This document shows positions 41,913 to 54,560 of a stretch of DNA of 64,000 bases, in pieces. The translations under genes were made by a program, and so were the position numbers. The notes beneath the pieces are model-generated. The model was given only the letters and a program-made list of their open reading frames with translations. It made no database searches and was not told where the DNA came from. Source of the DNA: Chionis minor (lineage: Eukaryota; Chordata; Aves; Charadriiformes; Chionididae); the NCBI GenBank assembly GCA_013398295.1, contig VZSF01001070.1, forward strand, positions 248,028 through 312,027, in the 5' to 3' direction. Position 1 is the stretch's first letter, and each line of letters starts with the position of its first letter.

Positions 41913-42950
41913 ACCTGGTTGTGAGCAGACCTTGGCGAGGGTTGCCCTCCTCCAAATGACGCCTAGGAGACTTCTGCAGATAATTCTTGTCAATGTTAAT
42001 GCATTGAAAGGAGAATAAAACCCATAAAGTCTAGGTCCGCTTGTTCCCGTATGAAAGACAATGGCTATTTCAGCCATTCCCCCGTGTGACAGAGGCCAAT
42101 GGTACATTGCAAACTAACCACCATGAAATGCCCAGTGCTCGTGGTGGAGGACAAGGTGGCTTTTGAGGGTGGCTGGGCCAGCAGCTCGGTGTGTGCGGGG
42201 GTTGAAGACTCGCATGGGGGCAGGACAGGGCGAGGGAAAGCATGGGGTCCCCATGCATGCACACAATATCGCTCTGGGGCCACATCCTGTCCTAAGCCAG
42301 GCAGCCAGCCTGACTCTGATGGAGCCATGACCTGCCCTTGATGGTGCTGTCTTGGCTCCTCTTCCATCCCCAAAGCGGTGGTGCCCCAGGGCTGTCTGCG
42401 GGAGCCTGCTCAGACCTGCCCGACACCCAGCACAGCCCTGCTCCTCGTCCCAATCACAGTCCTGGTCCTGGACCTGGTCCCAGTCCCACAGGTCACCCAC
42501 CTTGGAGCGCACAGGGGAAATAGCTCTAGGCATTTCCGCAGGAAATTCCCATTGGAGATATATGAAAAAATCCCTCCTCCCCACAAGAGACCTGCAGCCC
42601 TGGGATGGAGACGCTGAGGACAGCCAAAACTCTGTGGTTTTGGGGCTGGAAGGCTTTTTTTGGACTGATGCACGGCACAGCTCAGAGCTGCTCACCGCCT
42701 GGTTTTTACACCAACATCTTCCAGTGCCCATTGCAGCCCGAGCTTCCCACTGCATCGTCTGCCCTTATGATTCCTTTCTGCTGTTCCCATTTCCTCGTTG
42801 GAGTGTTACAGATGAGCTGAGCACACGCCATCATCTGGGCGCACTTCTCCCCTCTGGGAAGCAGGAATGAATTCTTGGTTTAAAAAAGAACGAAAGAAAA
42901 AGAGAACGGACTTACCAGGCAAAGCAGTGCCCCCCAACTGGTAGAAACAG

Positions 42951-42994
42951 GGCTTATAAGGGAAAGAAACACGGCTTATAAGGGAAAGTAACAC
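42951..42994. repeat. Two-copy 22-base tandem duplication
   Basis: GGCTTATAAGGGAAAG followed by AAACAC (42951-42972) is repeated immediately with one difference (TAACAC, 42973-42994). Confidence 0.9.
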
Positions 42995-43859
42995 CTAGAT
43001 GTATGTATATATTCTATATATGTGTAGATATAGAGACACGTGTGAGGGCCAGACGCTCCATAGTGATGGCACCCAGTGACTCCCCAATGTCTAGTAAGGG
43101 TTTCATGCCCCAGCCTTGCTTTTCTGCCTACACACCTATTTTCAGGAAAAAAAAACCCTGATTTTGAGCTGCCTGCCCCTCTGCTGAGCTGGCTGGCTGT
43201 GGCCAGAGCCGTGGCATCACGAGTGGGAGAGAGGAAGGGGCACGTGGCCATCACTGCCCAGTGGTCCCCAGGCATGGGTGGCATTGCCACAGGGTTCCGC
43301 AAAGCCCCAGCTCTATAAATGGAATGAGGTCCGAGGGGCTCCCTGGGGGTGGCCGTCCCTTCCAGCCTCCCCTCGCCGTGGCTGAGCTGCCAGCAGTGCC
43401 GGATCCGGAGCCCACGGAGCGCTTAGGCACCCAGCAAGCGCATGCCTGCTGCTCCCTGGCCAGAGGGCTGCCAGCATGCAGCCTCCCTGGCCCCGACCGA
43501 TGGCAGGAGATTACTGTAGCTTTGGAGCAGACACGTGTAATGGCTGTGTCCTAGTTTTTGAGAGCAGATTCCAGCATAAAAAAAGCCACAGTTGTGGTGA
43601 GAGCAAATATAGTAACTCATTCTCACACCAGCTCTTCCGGAGTGTTACTAGCGGTAAAAGCCCTACCAGGGTCACATCCTCACAGGCTGGCATGTCCCCT
43701 AGGAAAACGGAAAATGGTTTGTTTGTTGCCCACCTCCTCCTCCTCCTCCCAGTGGAAAAGCATCTCCAGACTTGTTTCTGGCTGTCTCTGACACAACCAT
43801 ATAGTCGTCTCACCTCCTTTGGGGTCAGCAGCCAAGTTGTCTCCTTGGCAGCGTCCCCC

Positions 43860-44089
43860 TCTTTGTCCCTGTGCCCCTTCCTGTCCTCATCCCCATTCCT
43901 GTTTATGTTCCTGTCCTTGTCCCCATCTGCATTTGTTCTCCTGTCCTTGTCCTCATCCGTATCTCATCCCCGTGCCATGCCATCCCCATGCCATGCCATG
44001 CCATGCCATGCCATGCCATGCCATGCCATGCCATGCCATGCCATGCCATGCCATGCCATCCCATCCCATCCCATCCCATCCCATCCCAT
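43860..44089. repeat. Composite pyrimidine-rich and CCATG/CCATC satellite
   Basis: A degenerate array of CCTGTCCTTGTCCCCAT-like units (about 43.86-43.97 kb) passes into perfect CCATG units (about 43.98-44.06 kb) and then into perfect CCATC units up to 44089. The last unit type is the same pentamer, in another phase, as the array at 11651-11710. Confidence 0.93.
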
Positions 44090-44289
44090 AAGGTGCAGCT
44101 CATTGCCATTGAAAAGGAAATGTTAATTTCACCATCATTACTAATTACTAACTTGGAGTCCCAGCTCACTCGGAGCAGAGCCTTCCGGAAGGCGCTGGCG
44201 GGCTGCACTCTCCTTTTGGCACATCCCACCCAAATCACCCGCCCCGGCTGGAAGCATCAACCAAAAATGTACTGCAGCATCTAAATCTA

Positions 44290-45110
44290 ACCTGGATGCC
44301 CAAATTGAAAGAATCAATTAAAGCTACTTAATCACCGACCAGTGGCAAAAGGGAGACGGACCAGTAGGGAGCAGTGGGTGCTGCCAGGGTGCAGCCATCA
44401 TTCCCCCTGCATCACCCCCCGGGATGCTGTAACTCAGCCAAACGTGGATTTACTGCCTCTGCTCCATTATCACTAATCAATATAACAGTTATTACTTAAT
44501 GGGCTAAAATTGTCATTCTAATGTCCCAGATCTGAATGTTACGGCGTGGCTAATTGGTACAGAACTGATTTGGGGGCTTAATGAAAATGTAAATTCAAGC
44601 ACATTAATCAAACAATTATTTTGTAACTACGAGACAGACGGTGCTAAACCTAATTAAGAAATAAACAAAGTTAATCAGTGAACAGAAAACATTTACTAAT
44701 CATATAGATATGTTGCAAGAAAGAAGTATTAGGCAATAATTTATTAAAGATTCCCAAACCTGCTCCTCTTCTTAATAATCCGGTGCTCTGGCTTCCAGGA
44801 AGCACCATCTCGATTTTATTAAAGCATTTGTTCTGCTTTAAGGTCTGCTGGGCACCAGAGAACAAAATATATATTACTCTGCAAGATGAATAATTGCATC
44901 AATTTAAAATAATAGGGCCGGGGACTGAATGGGTGTGTGTGGGTGACATCTAACGTTGAGACCGATGCATTTTGGGCTTAATTATCAGCGGTTAGAGCTT
45001 TTCCAGCTCAAAAGTTAATTCCGATTCAGACATAAAAATTGCAAAAAGACATAAAGATGAAAGCCGGTGTCATTTCTCTTTCCTCTGCCTGTTCATAGCT
45101 TCTTGTCAAA
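44290..45110. promoter_or_regulatory. AT-rich, TAAT-rich putative enhancer/CNE block
   Basis: This is the largest AT-rich island in the window. It is dense in TAATTA/ATTAAT-type homeodomain cores (AATCAATTAAAG, CACTAATCAATATAAC, GGCTAATTGGTAC, ACATTAATCAAAC, CCTAATTAAG, GTTAATCAG, GGCAATAATTTATTAAAG). It sits right after the pentamer satellite. There is no coding frame of note and no transposon signature. The combination is characteristic of developmental CNEs, but conservation has to be tested. Confidence 0.4.
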
Positions 45111-47869
45111 ACCTGCTTGTCTGGCACAATTTCTGTACATAAATGGGAATATTTCTCCCCAAACTTCTTTCTGCGCAGTGCCAACTCGCACCATGAAGTG
45201 ATTTGAATTCCCTACGGCATCGCTGTACTTCCCGCAGCCTTGCAGGAGCACGCTGAGGCTTCAGGCTCCCATCACCCAGCATCCTGGGGGTCCAGCTTCG
45301 CTTTCCACAGAGGGGGACCAGGTGGTCCCACTCCCGGCTCCCGACGTGTGCCGATGGGATGAGACGGGAGCCGCTGGCATTTGCCGCACCCTCCCCAAAC
45401 CAGCCCTGGCAATCATTGAACACGGAGCCATTCGTGCCAGCGGGGATGGAAAGCAGACGGCAGGGTCAGCGCGGGGGCTGTGGGCAGCTGCCTCCTGAGG
45501 TCCTGCCTTCACCCGGGTCTTTATTTGGGTGCTCACGGTGGGACTCTTGGTGCCCCCCACACCTGGGGGCACCCACATCCCCAAGGCTCCCCTCTCCCCA
45601 GCAAGCCACATCCCCAAAACATGCCCGACGGTGCAAAGCTGCGGTGCTGCGCACCCCAGGGGGATGGAGGGCTCGGTTCTGGTCCCCAAACGGGAGCAGG
45701 GCTGCGGTGACGGTTATCAAAGCTCTCCCTCGAAGAGGGGGCAGAGGAACGTTGGGGATATGGCTGTGTTTTCACACCCCGTGTGGCATTGCTGCTATCA
45801 CTCCGGGGCAGGGAAGGTGGTGAGGGCAGCCAGTGGTACCCCTGTGCCCTGAGACATGCTCAAGGGGGTCCCTGTGGCCCTGCTTTCAGCATCCATTTCC
45901 CCAGGGAAAGGAGAAGGGCCTGACCCACACCCAGCACTGGGTTTTGGGGTCCTTCAGTCTTTTTGGGGCTGCCCCATCCCTGGCATGTGCAAGCCTTGCT
46001 CTCAGAGCAAGGTGAAACCTGCCTGGGAAAACTGCTCAGCTCTGCCAAAAACACCTTCCTCGTTTTCTTTGGCACAAAGGTTTCCCCAAACTCCAATATC
46101 TGTGGTCCCAAAGCTGCTTTTTAGTTTCCCTGTTGGCCCTGGGGCAGCACTGGGATGTGGTCCTGGGGTTTTATCCATGAATCCCTTGGCTGGGCAGGAT
46201 TCTGGTCCTCACGCCCCATTCCTGCTCCTCTCCCATCTCCGGGATGAAGGAGAGGGGTGGGATGAGGCTGAGAGCCGCTGGGCTCAGGGGGCTGGGAGCA
46301 GACCCCAGCACTTGGTGCCCCCCGAGCCCACCACCACTCCTCTCACTTTCTTTTTTTGTGTCTCTCTCCAGAGCGGTTATTAAGCCCATTTTCCTCACAG
46401 GCGGGCTAAGCTGTTTATCCAAAGCCTCCATCATTAGGTTAATGATTCTCAGCAAATTATTTCATACACAGCCCAGTTCATCCAGAAAATGGAGCAGTAA
46501 TGTTGACAGCTCCATCAGCTGCAGGAGGGATGGCTGCCCAAGCCGCAGGGTGCTCGGCACCGTTGCACTCCTGTTTGACACCCCACGATGGGCAACGTGC
46601 CTGGTGCTGCTCAGGACCCCAATCCTGGCTCCATCAGCATGTCTTTGCCCCACAGAAAGAGACACACTGAAGATCAGGGGTGGTTTCTCTCTCCCTCCAT
46701 CCCAGCCTGGCACTGGGCATTTTATTCCAGCACACGACTTAACTCATCAGACTCGGAAGCATCTGTCTCTGCTCGATGCCGCAGGGACGGCTGGAGCTGA
46801 CAGGGGGAGTTCCTGAATCCACCACTCCTGCAGCTTCATAGGAGCATCACAACGTGGTGGGGGCACCACGAGATGGGGGGCATGAAGCAGCTTTGCTTCA
46901 GCTGCAGCCTCCGTGCTCCTGCTTCCCAGGCTGGGGGACAACCCTTGGGCTCTCCCACGGCCACTGCCTCTCCACAGGGATGTGACGCCTGCCTCTGCAC
47001 CACGGGGTGCCGGGAGCATTCCCCTGGCAAAACCCCGGCTTGGTAGGAGTCCTGGGAGAGCAGGAGGAGGCAAAGGGCAGGGATGCTGCAAGGACAACCC
47101 AGGGTGGCTCAGCTGTCTTCCAGCACTGGGGGCACCTCTTGGACCACAGTGACCAGGACCTGGAGACAAGGTCTATTTGCCCACCAGTCCCTTGGGTCCT
47201 GAAACCACCTCGTGTCATCATTCATGTCCCCCAGGCCATGACATCAGTTGCATCTCATCGTAGGAAGCCAGGAGCAGATTTGCTGTGCCAGCACTGCATC
47301 CTGGACTGTCCAACTTGGCTCCCAGGCTTTCAAAATGCAGTTCGGTTCTTCCGGGAAAGGGGACATGCCCCGGGGGTCAGGGTGGCATAGGTTGGGTGGG
47401 GGGGAAGGATTCATTTTTCAGCTTTCTGTGCCCAAACGGTGGCTGCTGTGGCTGCTCTGCAGCGCCGGCCTCGTTGGCATTCTCCAGCGGTGCTGTGTGC
47501 CCGGTGGGACCGGCAGCCGCTGCAGAGCCTGAATTATTCAGCTCAAGCAGGGCCCATTTGCTGATGGAGCAAGTGAGGAGTGGTGAGCAGGGCTGAGTGC
47601 TGGGCTGTGCTGGGAAGCTGTTCCTTGAGTGAGCTCCTGCGGCAGTGCCCTGCCTCCCTCCCTGTCTGTGCCGTGCGGGGCTGGCATGCGTCCCGGTCCC
47701 TGGCCTCCTCGCTGGTCCGTGGCACCGGCACGACATGGGAGAAACCTCGGACCTGCTGGCTGGATGCCGCTGCCATGATCTCAGCAGCAATCGATCCAGG
47801 GCACCAGTCACACCTTGCCCTGGTAACTTTCTCTCTGAAAAATATAAATAAAAATCTGGGGGGAAAAAA

Positions 47870-47967
47870 GACATAAATAAATTGTCATGTTTAAAAACGT
47901 CCCTTTCTGGGATGAGGAACAAAGACATAAATACGTTGCCATGTTTACGAATGCTTCTTTCCACCCT
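47870..47967. repeat. Two-copy tandem repeat, 54-base unit
   Basis: GACATAAATA...TTGTCATGTTTA (from 47870) is repeated from 47924 as GACATAAATACGTTGCCATG, with the second copy incomplete and diverged. The shared parts extend over about 40 bases. Confidence 0.8.
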
Positions 47968-50439
47968 AATGCTTAAAAAGTACCCCCAGCGCAGGTGTGT
48001 GCCTCTCTCCCTTTCCCAAATCCATCAGTGTTGAAGGAGGTACGTTTTTAGGTCACCACATTCCCGGTCAGGCAAGGACTGACCTTTCCATGTGCTAAAG
48101 CAGAGCGATGGGTGTCCCCCCTCCGTCGTCAGTCCTGTCCCCCCAGACAAGGTGTGGGTCTGTCACTAGTGCTGCTGACAGCAGCATCACCGCCCGGCCC
48201 CGGCATTGCAGCACCCCGGGAATGACACGTGGCCCCGTGCCCGGGTCCCCGGGAGCAGGAGCCCCCAACAAACCCTGCACGGATCATCTTCACCCCGGCA
48301 GCCCAGCTCTGCTGCTCCCCAGAGGAGAGGGACCGGCGCTGGCTTTCTGCCACCGCTGTGACATTTCAAGTGGCAACCGTGAAGTTCAAGGAGGCCTTGG
48401 TGGCATCGTGGCACGTACCAGGTCGCCAAGCTTCTAGAAACGCTCTCAGCCATCCTCTGGGATTTATTGGGACGTGCCCATGATGGATGGCACAAAAGGG
48501 CTGAAAATCAATCCAGCCGTCTGCCAGCGTCCGGCCTGAGCTGCTAATTCACCCGATTGCTTAAGTGCCAGGCGAACGTCACTCCGACCCGATGGAGCTG
48601 GAAATGCTGCAGCTGGGAAGAGCAGCTTTTAAAACTGTTTTTGTCAGCCTAATGCTATTAAAGTGCCCGGGAAGGGGAGGGACAGCAGAGGCTGAGCCCT
48701 GCCCCATCTGCCAGCCGTCCCCATGTGTATCCCCGGCCCCCTGGTCATTCCTGAGTTCCTGGAAATGGCTGGCAAGCCCTGGCTCGCAAGTGAAGACAGT
48801 TCTTCTGCACAAGGACGTGTCCCCAAGCCTTTCTCATCAGCCCCAGGAGAGGCCTGCAGCGATGCTGCTGGCTCACCTCCCCTTACTCTTTGGAAAGCTG
48901 GTTGAATGCTGTTGGGTTTGGACTTGTGGAGGGTCCAAGATTGTGGCTCAGCTGTTGTCTCCTCCACTGTCCCCCTGGGAATGCCATCCCCTCCCCTGGG
49001 GACAGCCTGTGGATGGAGACAGCCTGCCAGGGCGATGCGGGGGAAACTGCACTTCCAAATATCTGCCAAAACTTGGGGGGCACCAAGTGCTCCTGCTGGT
49101 TTTAGTCCCCTCCTTTGCAGAGCTCCTGCTGTCCCAGCAGGGCTGGGCAACCGCAGGGAGGTCAGCAGGGAGCGGTGAAGGCACTGGTGGTTTCTGATTT
49201 ACGCTGCAAGGCTTTTTCAAACAAGCTTAATAAAACCACCGTGAATTGGTTGGTCATCTCATGGGCAAAAGAAAAATAAAAAAAAAAGATGAAGTAGAGG
49301 AAGGGAGCTGCTCTTCAAGCGCCAGTGGCGGCCGAGGCTACAGAGAGCTGTCAGCTCAGGAGGTGTAAGAGGGGGTGACGGTGGGGTCCCCGCTGCGCTG
49401 CTGGGGCAAAGCTGGAGGCGAGTAGGGAGGGGAAGCAGAGACGGCACAAAATGGACCGTTTTGGTTCGGTCAGAGGATGTGTGACAGGTGGACGGAATGG
49501 CCAGGGTGACCTGACACGTCTCCTCTCCCCTGCACTTCGGTGATTAAACCACCCTCCTGCCAGCAGCCCTCAAAGCCTCATCCTGCCGGGTGCCGAGAGG
49601 CGCTGGCCATGGGCCAGCCCGGTGCGCCAGCGCGGGCATGCTGCCGAGCGTGGGACACGCGCTAGACCCTGGGCACACTCCGATGAGGAGCACCCCCAGC
49701 GTTGGAAATATGTGTGAGGCTTTTTATTAAACTTTTGGCTTAATACCACAATGCCCGCGTCACCTTTCACTCCCCCCATCCCCAGATGCCCTTCCAAAAG
49801 CAGGTCCTGGCCAGGGGTACCATACCCTGGGGTGAATGTCCCCCCTACATCCCAGGGATAGACTGGCGCCCCCTGACTTGGCTCTCCCACGCTCTTGATT
49901 GTGGCTGGTTGGCACTGGGATAGTAATTTTTAACTATTTCGTCATAAGCCCTTATCTGAATCAAACGTCAGCGCACTCCACCTCTCTCTGCACGTTGCCT
50001 TTCTCCTGAGCTCCACGCGTAGGATGTCGACAAGTGTTTCAAGTTGATTAGGAAAAGAACACGCAGGAGATAAACCGGGACAAATAAACGTTGCGCCACC
50101 ACCGCCGGTGGCTGTTGCTATGGATGGGTGGCCCCGATGCACCCACTGCCCCCACATCCCTGCGCTGTCCCCGTCACGGACGGCAGCCAAAGCCCCGTCT
50201 GCCAGTGGCTGCTTCCGTGAGCACAGGAAACTTTGCAGCACCCTTGTTTGTTCCGTGGGTGCTGTGGGACCGTGAGATTCCAGGGACCAGGAAGGCCTGG
50301 GGTGGCTGACACCATCCCCTGTGGCACACGGGCTCTGTGGTGCCAGCAGCATCCCCCTGGCACCTAGCATCTCTCCGCGCCACCGGCAGCACCATCTGAC
50401 AGGTATGCAGATTGCCAGGGCACAAACGCCTTCCCCGTG

Positions 50440-50560
50440 TCATTTTTCAAACAATTAAATATAAAAAGCCCCAAGTGCAGCTCATATTTCAGCGTTAATG
50501 TCACTGCCAAATATTATCACGTTGACATTGCTTATAAAACAAAAGCAATCGATAATGTTC
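50440..50560. promoter_or_regulatory. AT-rich putative CNE
   Basis: A short island (AACAATTAAATATAAAA, AGCGTTAATGTCACTG, AATATTATCACG, AAGCAATCGATAATG) in GC-rich surroundings. Nothing coding. Low confidence. Confidence 0.22.
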
Positions 50561-53500
50561 CATCTCCGGGAGAGCCGCTCCAGCACAGGACTAGCTTCAC
50601 GTGCGCTGAGACGCGTTATCTGCACCCACTGGCTCAGCACCACGGCTCCGCTGTGCACCCCTGCACCAGGGACCTTCTGGGTTTTGTTTTCCCTTTTAAT
50701 TCGGCAGACGGTTAATGCACTTTGCTCCGTGCTTCTGCTTTCTAATGAGAGCTGCACCCAGCGGGGCTGCAGCCCAGAGCAGCCTGTGGGTCAGGATGAT
50801 TAATGATGGGGAGACCACTGGGTTTTTAGAAGTTCACATGAGTTTCTGTGGCTGGGAGGAAAGGTATTTCCCCAGGCAGGGATGAGAAGCCATTATTTGG
50901 GGTGGTCCGGCTAACAGCAAGCCGAGGCAAGCCCATGGGACCCCCCCAGGGACCTGTGCAAGTCCCTCTGCTGCTTTGAGCAAACACAGCCATAAAATCC
51001 AAACTGTTTGCCCGCTGCATATGAAAACTGAGCTCACGTCTCGCTCTGAATTATTCACGCTTGGCTCTGTTTTCGCTAATATTAAAAAGCTGCCGTTGTG
51101 GGAAACGTTGTTCCCAGACATTGTTCCAGATGGTTCTGCTCGAGCGCTTCACCAAAGAGCAAGCTGGGCCTCCGTATTTCTGTTCCTCATGTCCAAGCAG
51201 CTCCAAGGGAGAGGGAGAGGACTAAGGAAGGGGGCACGGGGGCTCTTCCTCCTTGTGCACGCAGGGCACACATACAATATGGATGAATTGCAGGTCCACT
51301 GCATGGGAAGCGTGTCCTGTGCCACCGCTGCTTCCATCACTTGTCTTTGTCCTGACCAACATGTTTTCTGTCCTGGTTGGTGTAGGGGAGAGGTGAGGAC
51401 CAGCCCAGGGTACACCAGAACCCCATGGAATGGACCAGCAATGAGAGCATCGCCCTGCAAGCGCAGCCTTGCAAAACCTGCCCTCCAGGCCAGCCCTAAA
51501 ACGAAAGTGGATCCAGGTCCTGTCGTGCAAAACGGGGCAGGAGGCAGGAATAAGGGCCCCAGATCCTGGAATCATTTGGAGCCCATCTACAAGGCAAGCC
51601 TGGAGAGAAATCCTGGTCTTTGGGAAGACAGCAAAGCCAAGACTCCAGCTGTGGGAAGGTTTCCTGGCAATGGAAGACACAATCCGGGGCGTTCCAGCTT
51701 CTCCTGAGACCCCCCTCCTGAGACAAGCTCCTCTCCCTCTGCTGCCCACGCTTTGCTGAACATCCCCCCCCCTCCCCTGCATCACTCAGCATAGTATCTC
51801 CACCAAGAAGTCGATTATTTGGGCAGCAGAGCCTCTGCAGCAGGATGGCAGGACGTTTCCCAGCAGCTCAGGAGGAAAGGATTATTCCAGGGTAATCCTG
51901 AGCTTCCTGCCCAGGATGCAGAGGCTCGTACATTAAAACGGCTGCACATATGGAAATGGGTGGAAACCAAGCTGGTGGTTCAGGACTTGCTCTAAACTGC
52001 TGAATGGAGCCGGCTGGATTTAAGGGCCTCAGGTATAAATAATATATATTCAGTATATACAGCATGTTTTGATCTACTTTCCTCGGGACTGGCAGAATAG
52101 CTTTCGCTCAGGCAGATTTTCCTGCCTAGTTGTCCTGCCCAGCTGTCACAAAAGGCTTGTTTCTCAGAAAACTTCCCAGTTACTTGATCACAGCAAGTTT
52201 GCAGGGCCAGGCCATTAAATACGCACTGGAGAGCAGCAAACAGCTGGGGATGAAAGCGATGCCTGCACTTGAACTCCAGCAAGGTGAGGGCAGAGCTCGG
52301 CGTTGATAATACCCAGTCCTTGGGGACAGGCAGAGCTTTGGAGATAAAGCACATCGCCAGGACATGCTGAATTCAGCCCCTGGAGATCCCACCTGTCTTT
52401 CACAACTGAGTAGGAGTCATGCGTATCTGAATAACTTGGATTTTAAAAGGAAAATACTCTTTGTTAGCAGGCTGAATAAAACACTGATTTGTTGAGGCTC
52501 TTGAGATCTTGGCTGTACAGCTCACAGTTTCCATGGCAGGGCTGTTATCAGGTAGATAACGATCAGCTATTCAGCTCTGCCTATCTAGCCCTTAATTAAT
52601 AATGCTGACCCTCATCCTGGAAACAAAGAGGAGTGATACACACACCCATGAATTTCTTAGGCTCCTTCTCTCTCAAATTCAGCCCATCCTCTTTACAAAT
52701 ACCCTGAATGCTTCTCCTCTATGGCAATTCCCTTTGACCCAACAGTAAATCTTTTTTTTTTTCTTTTTGCTTTTCGTGTGCCAGCACTTTTATTTTCCAT
52801 TGTTGACCTGATCAAGATGAGTCTTTGCTCTGACAGTTTTTGGAAAGAGCTAGTTCGGTGAGATTTTTTTTTTTTTCCTTCTTTTTCACAGAGCTGCCAG
52901 AAAACCTGAGAAATCAGTTATCACTGAAGCTCTAATGGATTCAGAAAACCTGCTCAGCTCTCTAAAAGCAGATAACTGCAGTTTCCATGTTGACTCCAGC
53001 TACTTAATTCAGCTCTGAAGGCAGGCGCTGGGCTCCCGCTGCCTGATCTGCCGGAGGAGAGGGTGGCACCGCAGGCAGCCAGCTCTGCCCGTGACCTTTG
53101 GTGAGGGGCTTTGATTCATTGCCTAGCATCCCCAAAACGTACCCAAAAGGCGCCTTCTGCATGCCGCCTACGTCGTGTGGGGACGATGCAAAAACGGGTT
53201 TGCGTTACCCTCCGTAGCCGTGACACCCTGGCAAAGCCGCCACCACATCACGCTGCTTCTCAGCTCCCATCATCTTCCCTGCCAGGCCCACGTTCGGCAA
53301 TAAACTGTTCCCAGCTAATATTAACTTCATAATCAGATACGATTTCCCACCTCCGACTCAGCACGGCTGCATGATGCGAGGAGCCATATCAGCATGGCAG
53401 GGACCGGCTGGTGGGAGCGAGATCCTTCCCACGTGCCCCCCGGGGACCTTGGGCTCCTCCAGTGCCACAGCATCAATTTTAGTCTTGCAAAAGGTTCTCA

Positions 53501-54109
53501 GTCAGAATTTTCCCTTGTTTGTTTGCTTGCCTTCTGCCAAGCCATGCCTACTTGCAACCGTACGTTTTAATCCAAATACAGCCCCAGTTTTCAGTTGTTA
53601 ATCTAAACTGTCATATAATTTAATCTGGACCGATGAGATTAATGAAGGTGTCACCAAGGCAAAGACCGAGAAAGGACAGCCCACCACAACCTTTGCAGAT
53701 AGATGCTTTTAGGAAAGCTGAGATGGAGGCAGTGGCCTCATTTCCAGCATCACCACGGGGGCTGTCACAGCCCAGTATGGGTACCCAGCATCCCACCTCC
53801 CAACCCCCGGCCATCCCGCTGGGCTGCATCGCATCTGGAGGGGATCCATCCCAAACACTCCTGGGAGCACACAGAGAATGCTGCTCGTTGGAAACACAGT
53901 CCCCAAGGGAAAGCTGTGGCTCGTGGTAGCTGAGATGCGCCAGTGTGAGAACCAAGCCTTGATCGTATGGTGCTGGTTGGAAAACAGCAAAGCCATGGAA
54001 CTGAAGCCATGGGATAGTAGGACTACCGTGAAGAAGATCAGACCTGCATGTTTCTAATGAAATACCTCTTTCCCCTCCCAACTGAGTGATGTTGGCCAGC
54101 GTGGGTAGC

Positions 54110-54560
54110 CAGGCTGGCTGTGCAATTAGCAGGTACACAATTTTATTTTGATTGAGTCCGCCATCAATCCAGTTCCCACGTGCCAGAGGTGCAGGTGCCA
54201 TGCCGGATCACCCTATTCCAGACTAGCAGAAATACCGCAACATTTAGTGCGTTTATTATTCTAACACTGTCAGTTGGAGACGGTTACACCTTCTGGGGCC
54301 TCTGCCTATACAAGAAAATCAGCATTATGCCCAGTTAATATTCAATCTGTGATTAATCAAAATGCTCCACCCCCTGTTCAAATTATGCTCGCTGTTTGCC
54401 TGTACATCCGCTGTTCCTTTTGTTTAAGTACAAGCAGAGTCTATTGGAATTGGGGATTTATGGCAGCTGCCAACCACTCCGTTCTCCAGCAGTAATAAGT
54501 TACATTCCTATTATGCAGCATGCAATAAAAAAGGCTGATATTTATTCTTTGGATTCTTCT
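54110..54560. promoter_or_regulatory. AT-rich putative CNE
   Basis: Unique AT-rich sequence with GCAATTAGCAGG, TTTTGATTGAG, CCAGTTAATATTC, TCTGTGATTAATCAA and CAGTAATAAG. It lies in the gene-free interval between RPH3A and WSCD2. No gene or repeat was recognised. Confidence 0.33.

Noticed and set aside
41549..42018. Poly-Ile, poly-Tyr and poly-Asn frames
   Set aside because: They are translations of the ATT microsatellite.
43476..44284. Frames with 'PCHAM' repeats and the antisense 'GMAWH' repeats
   Set aside because: They are translations of the CCATG/CCATC satellite.
50630..50655. REST/NRSF (RE1) element
   Set aside because: Only the left half (CTCAGCACCACGG) fits; the right half does not, so it is not a supported site.
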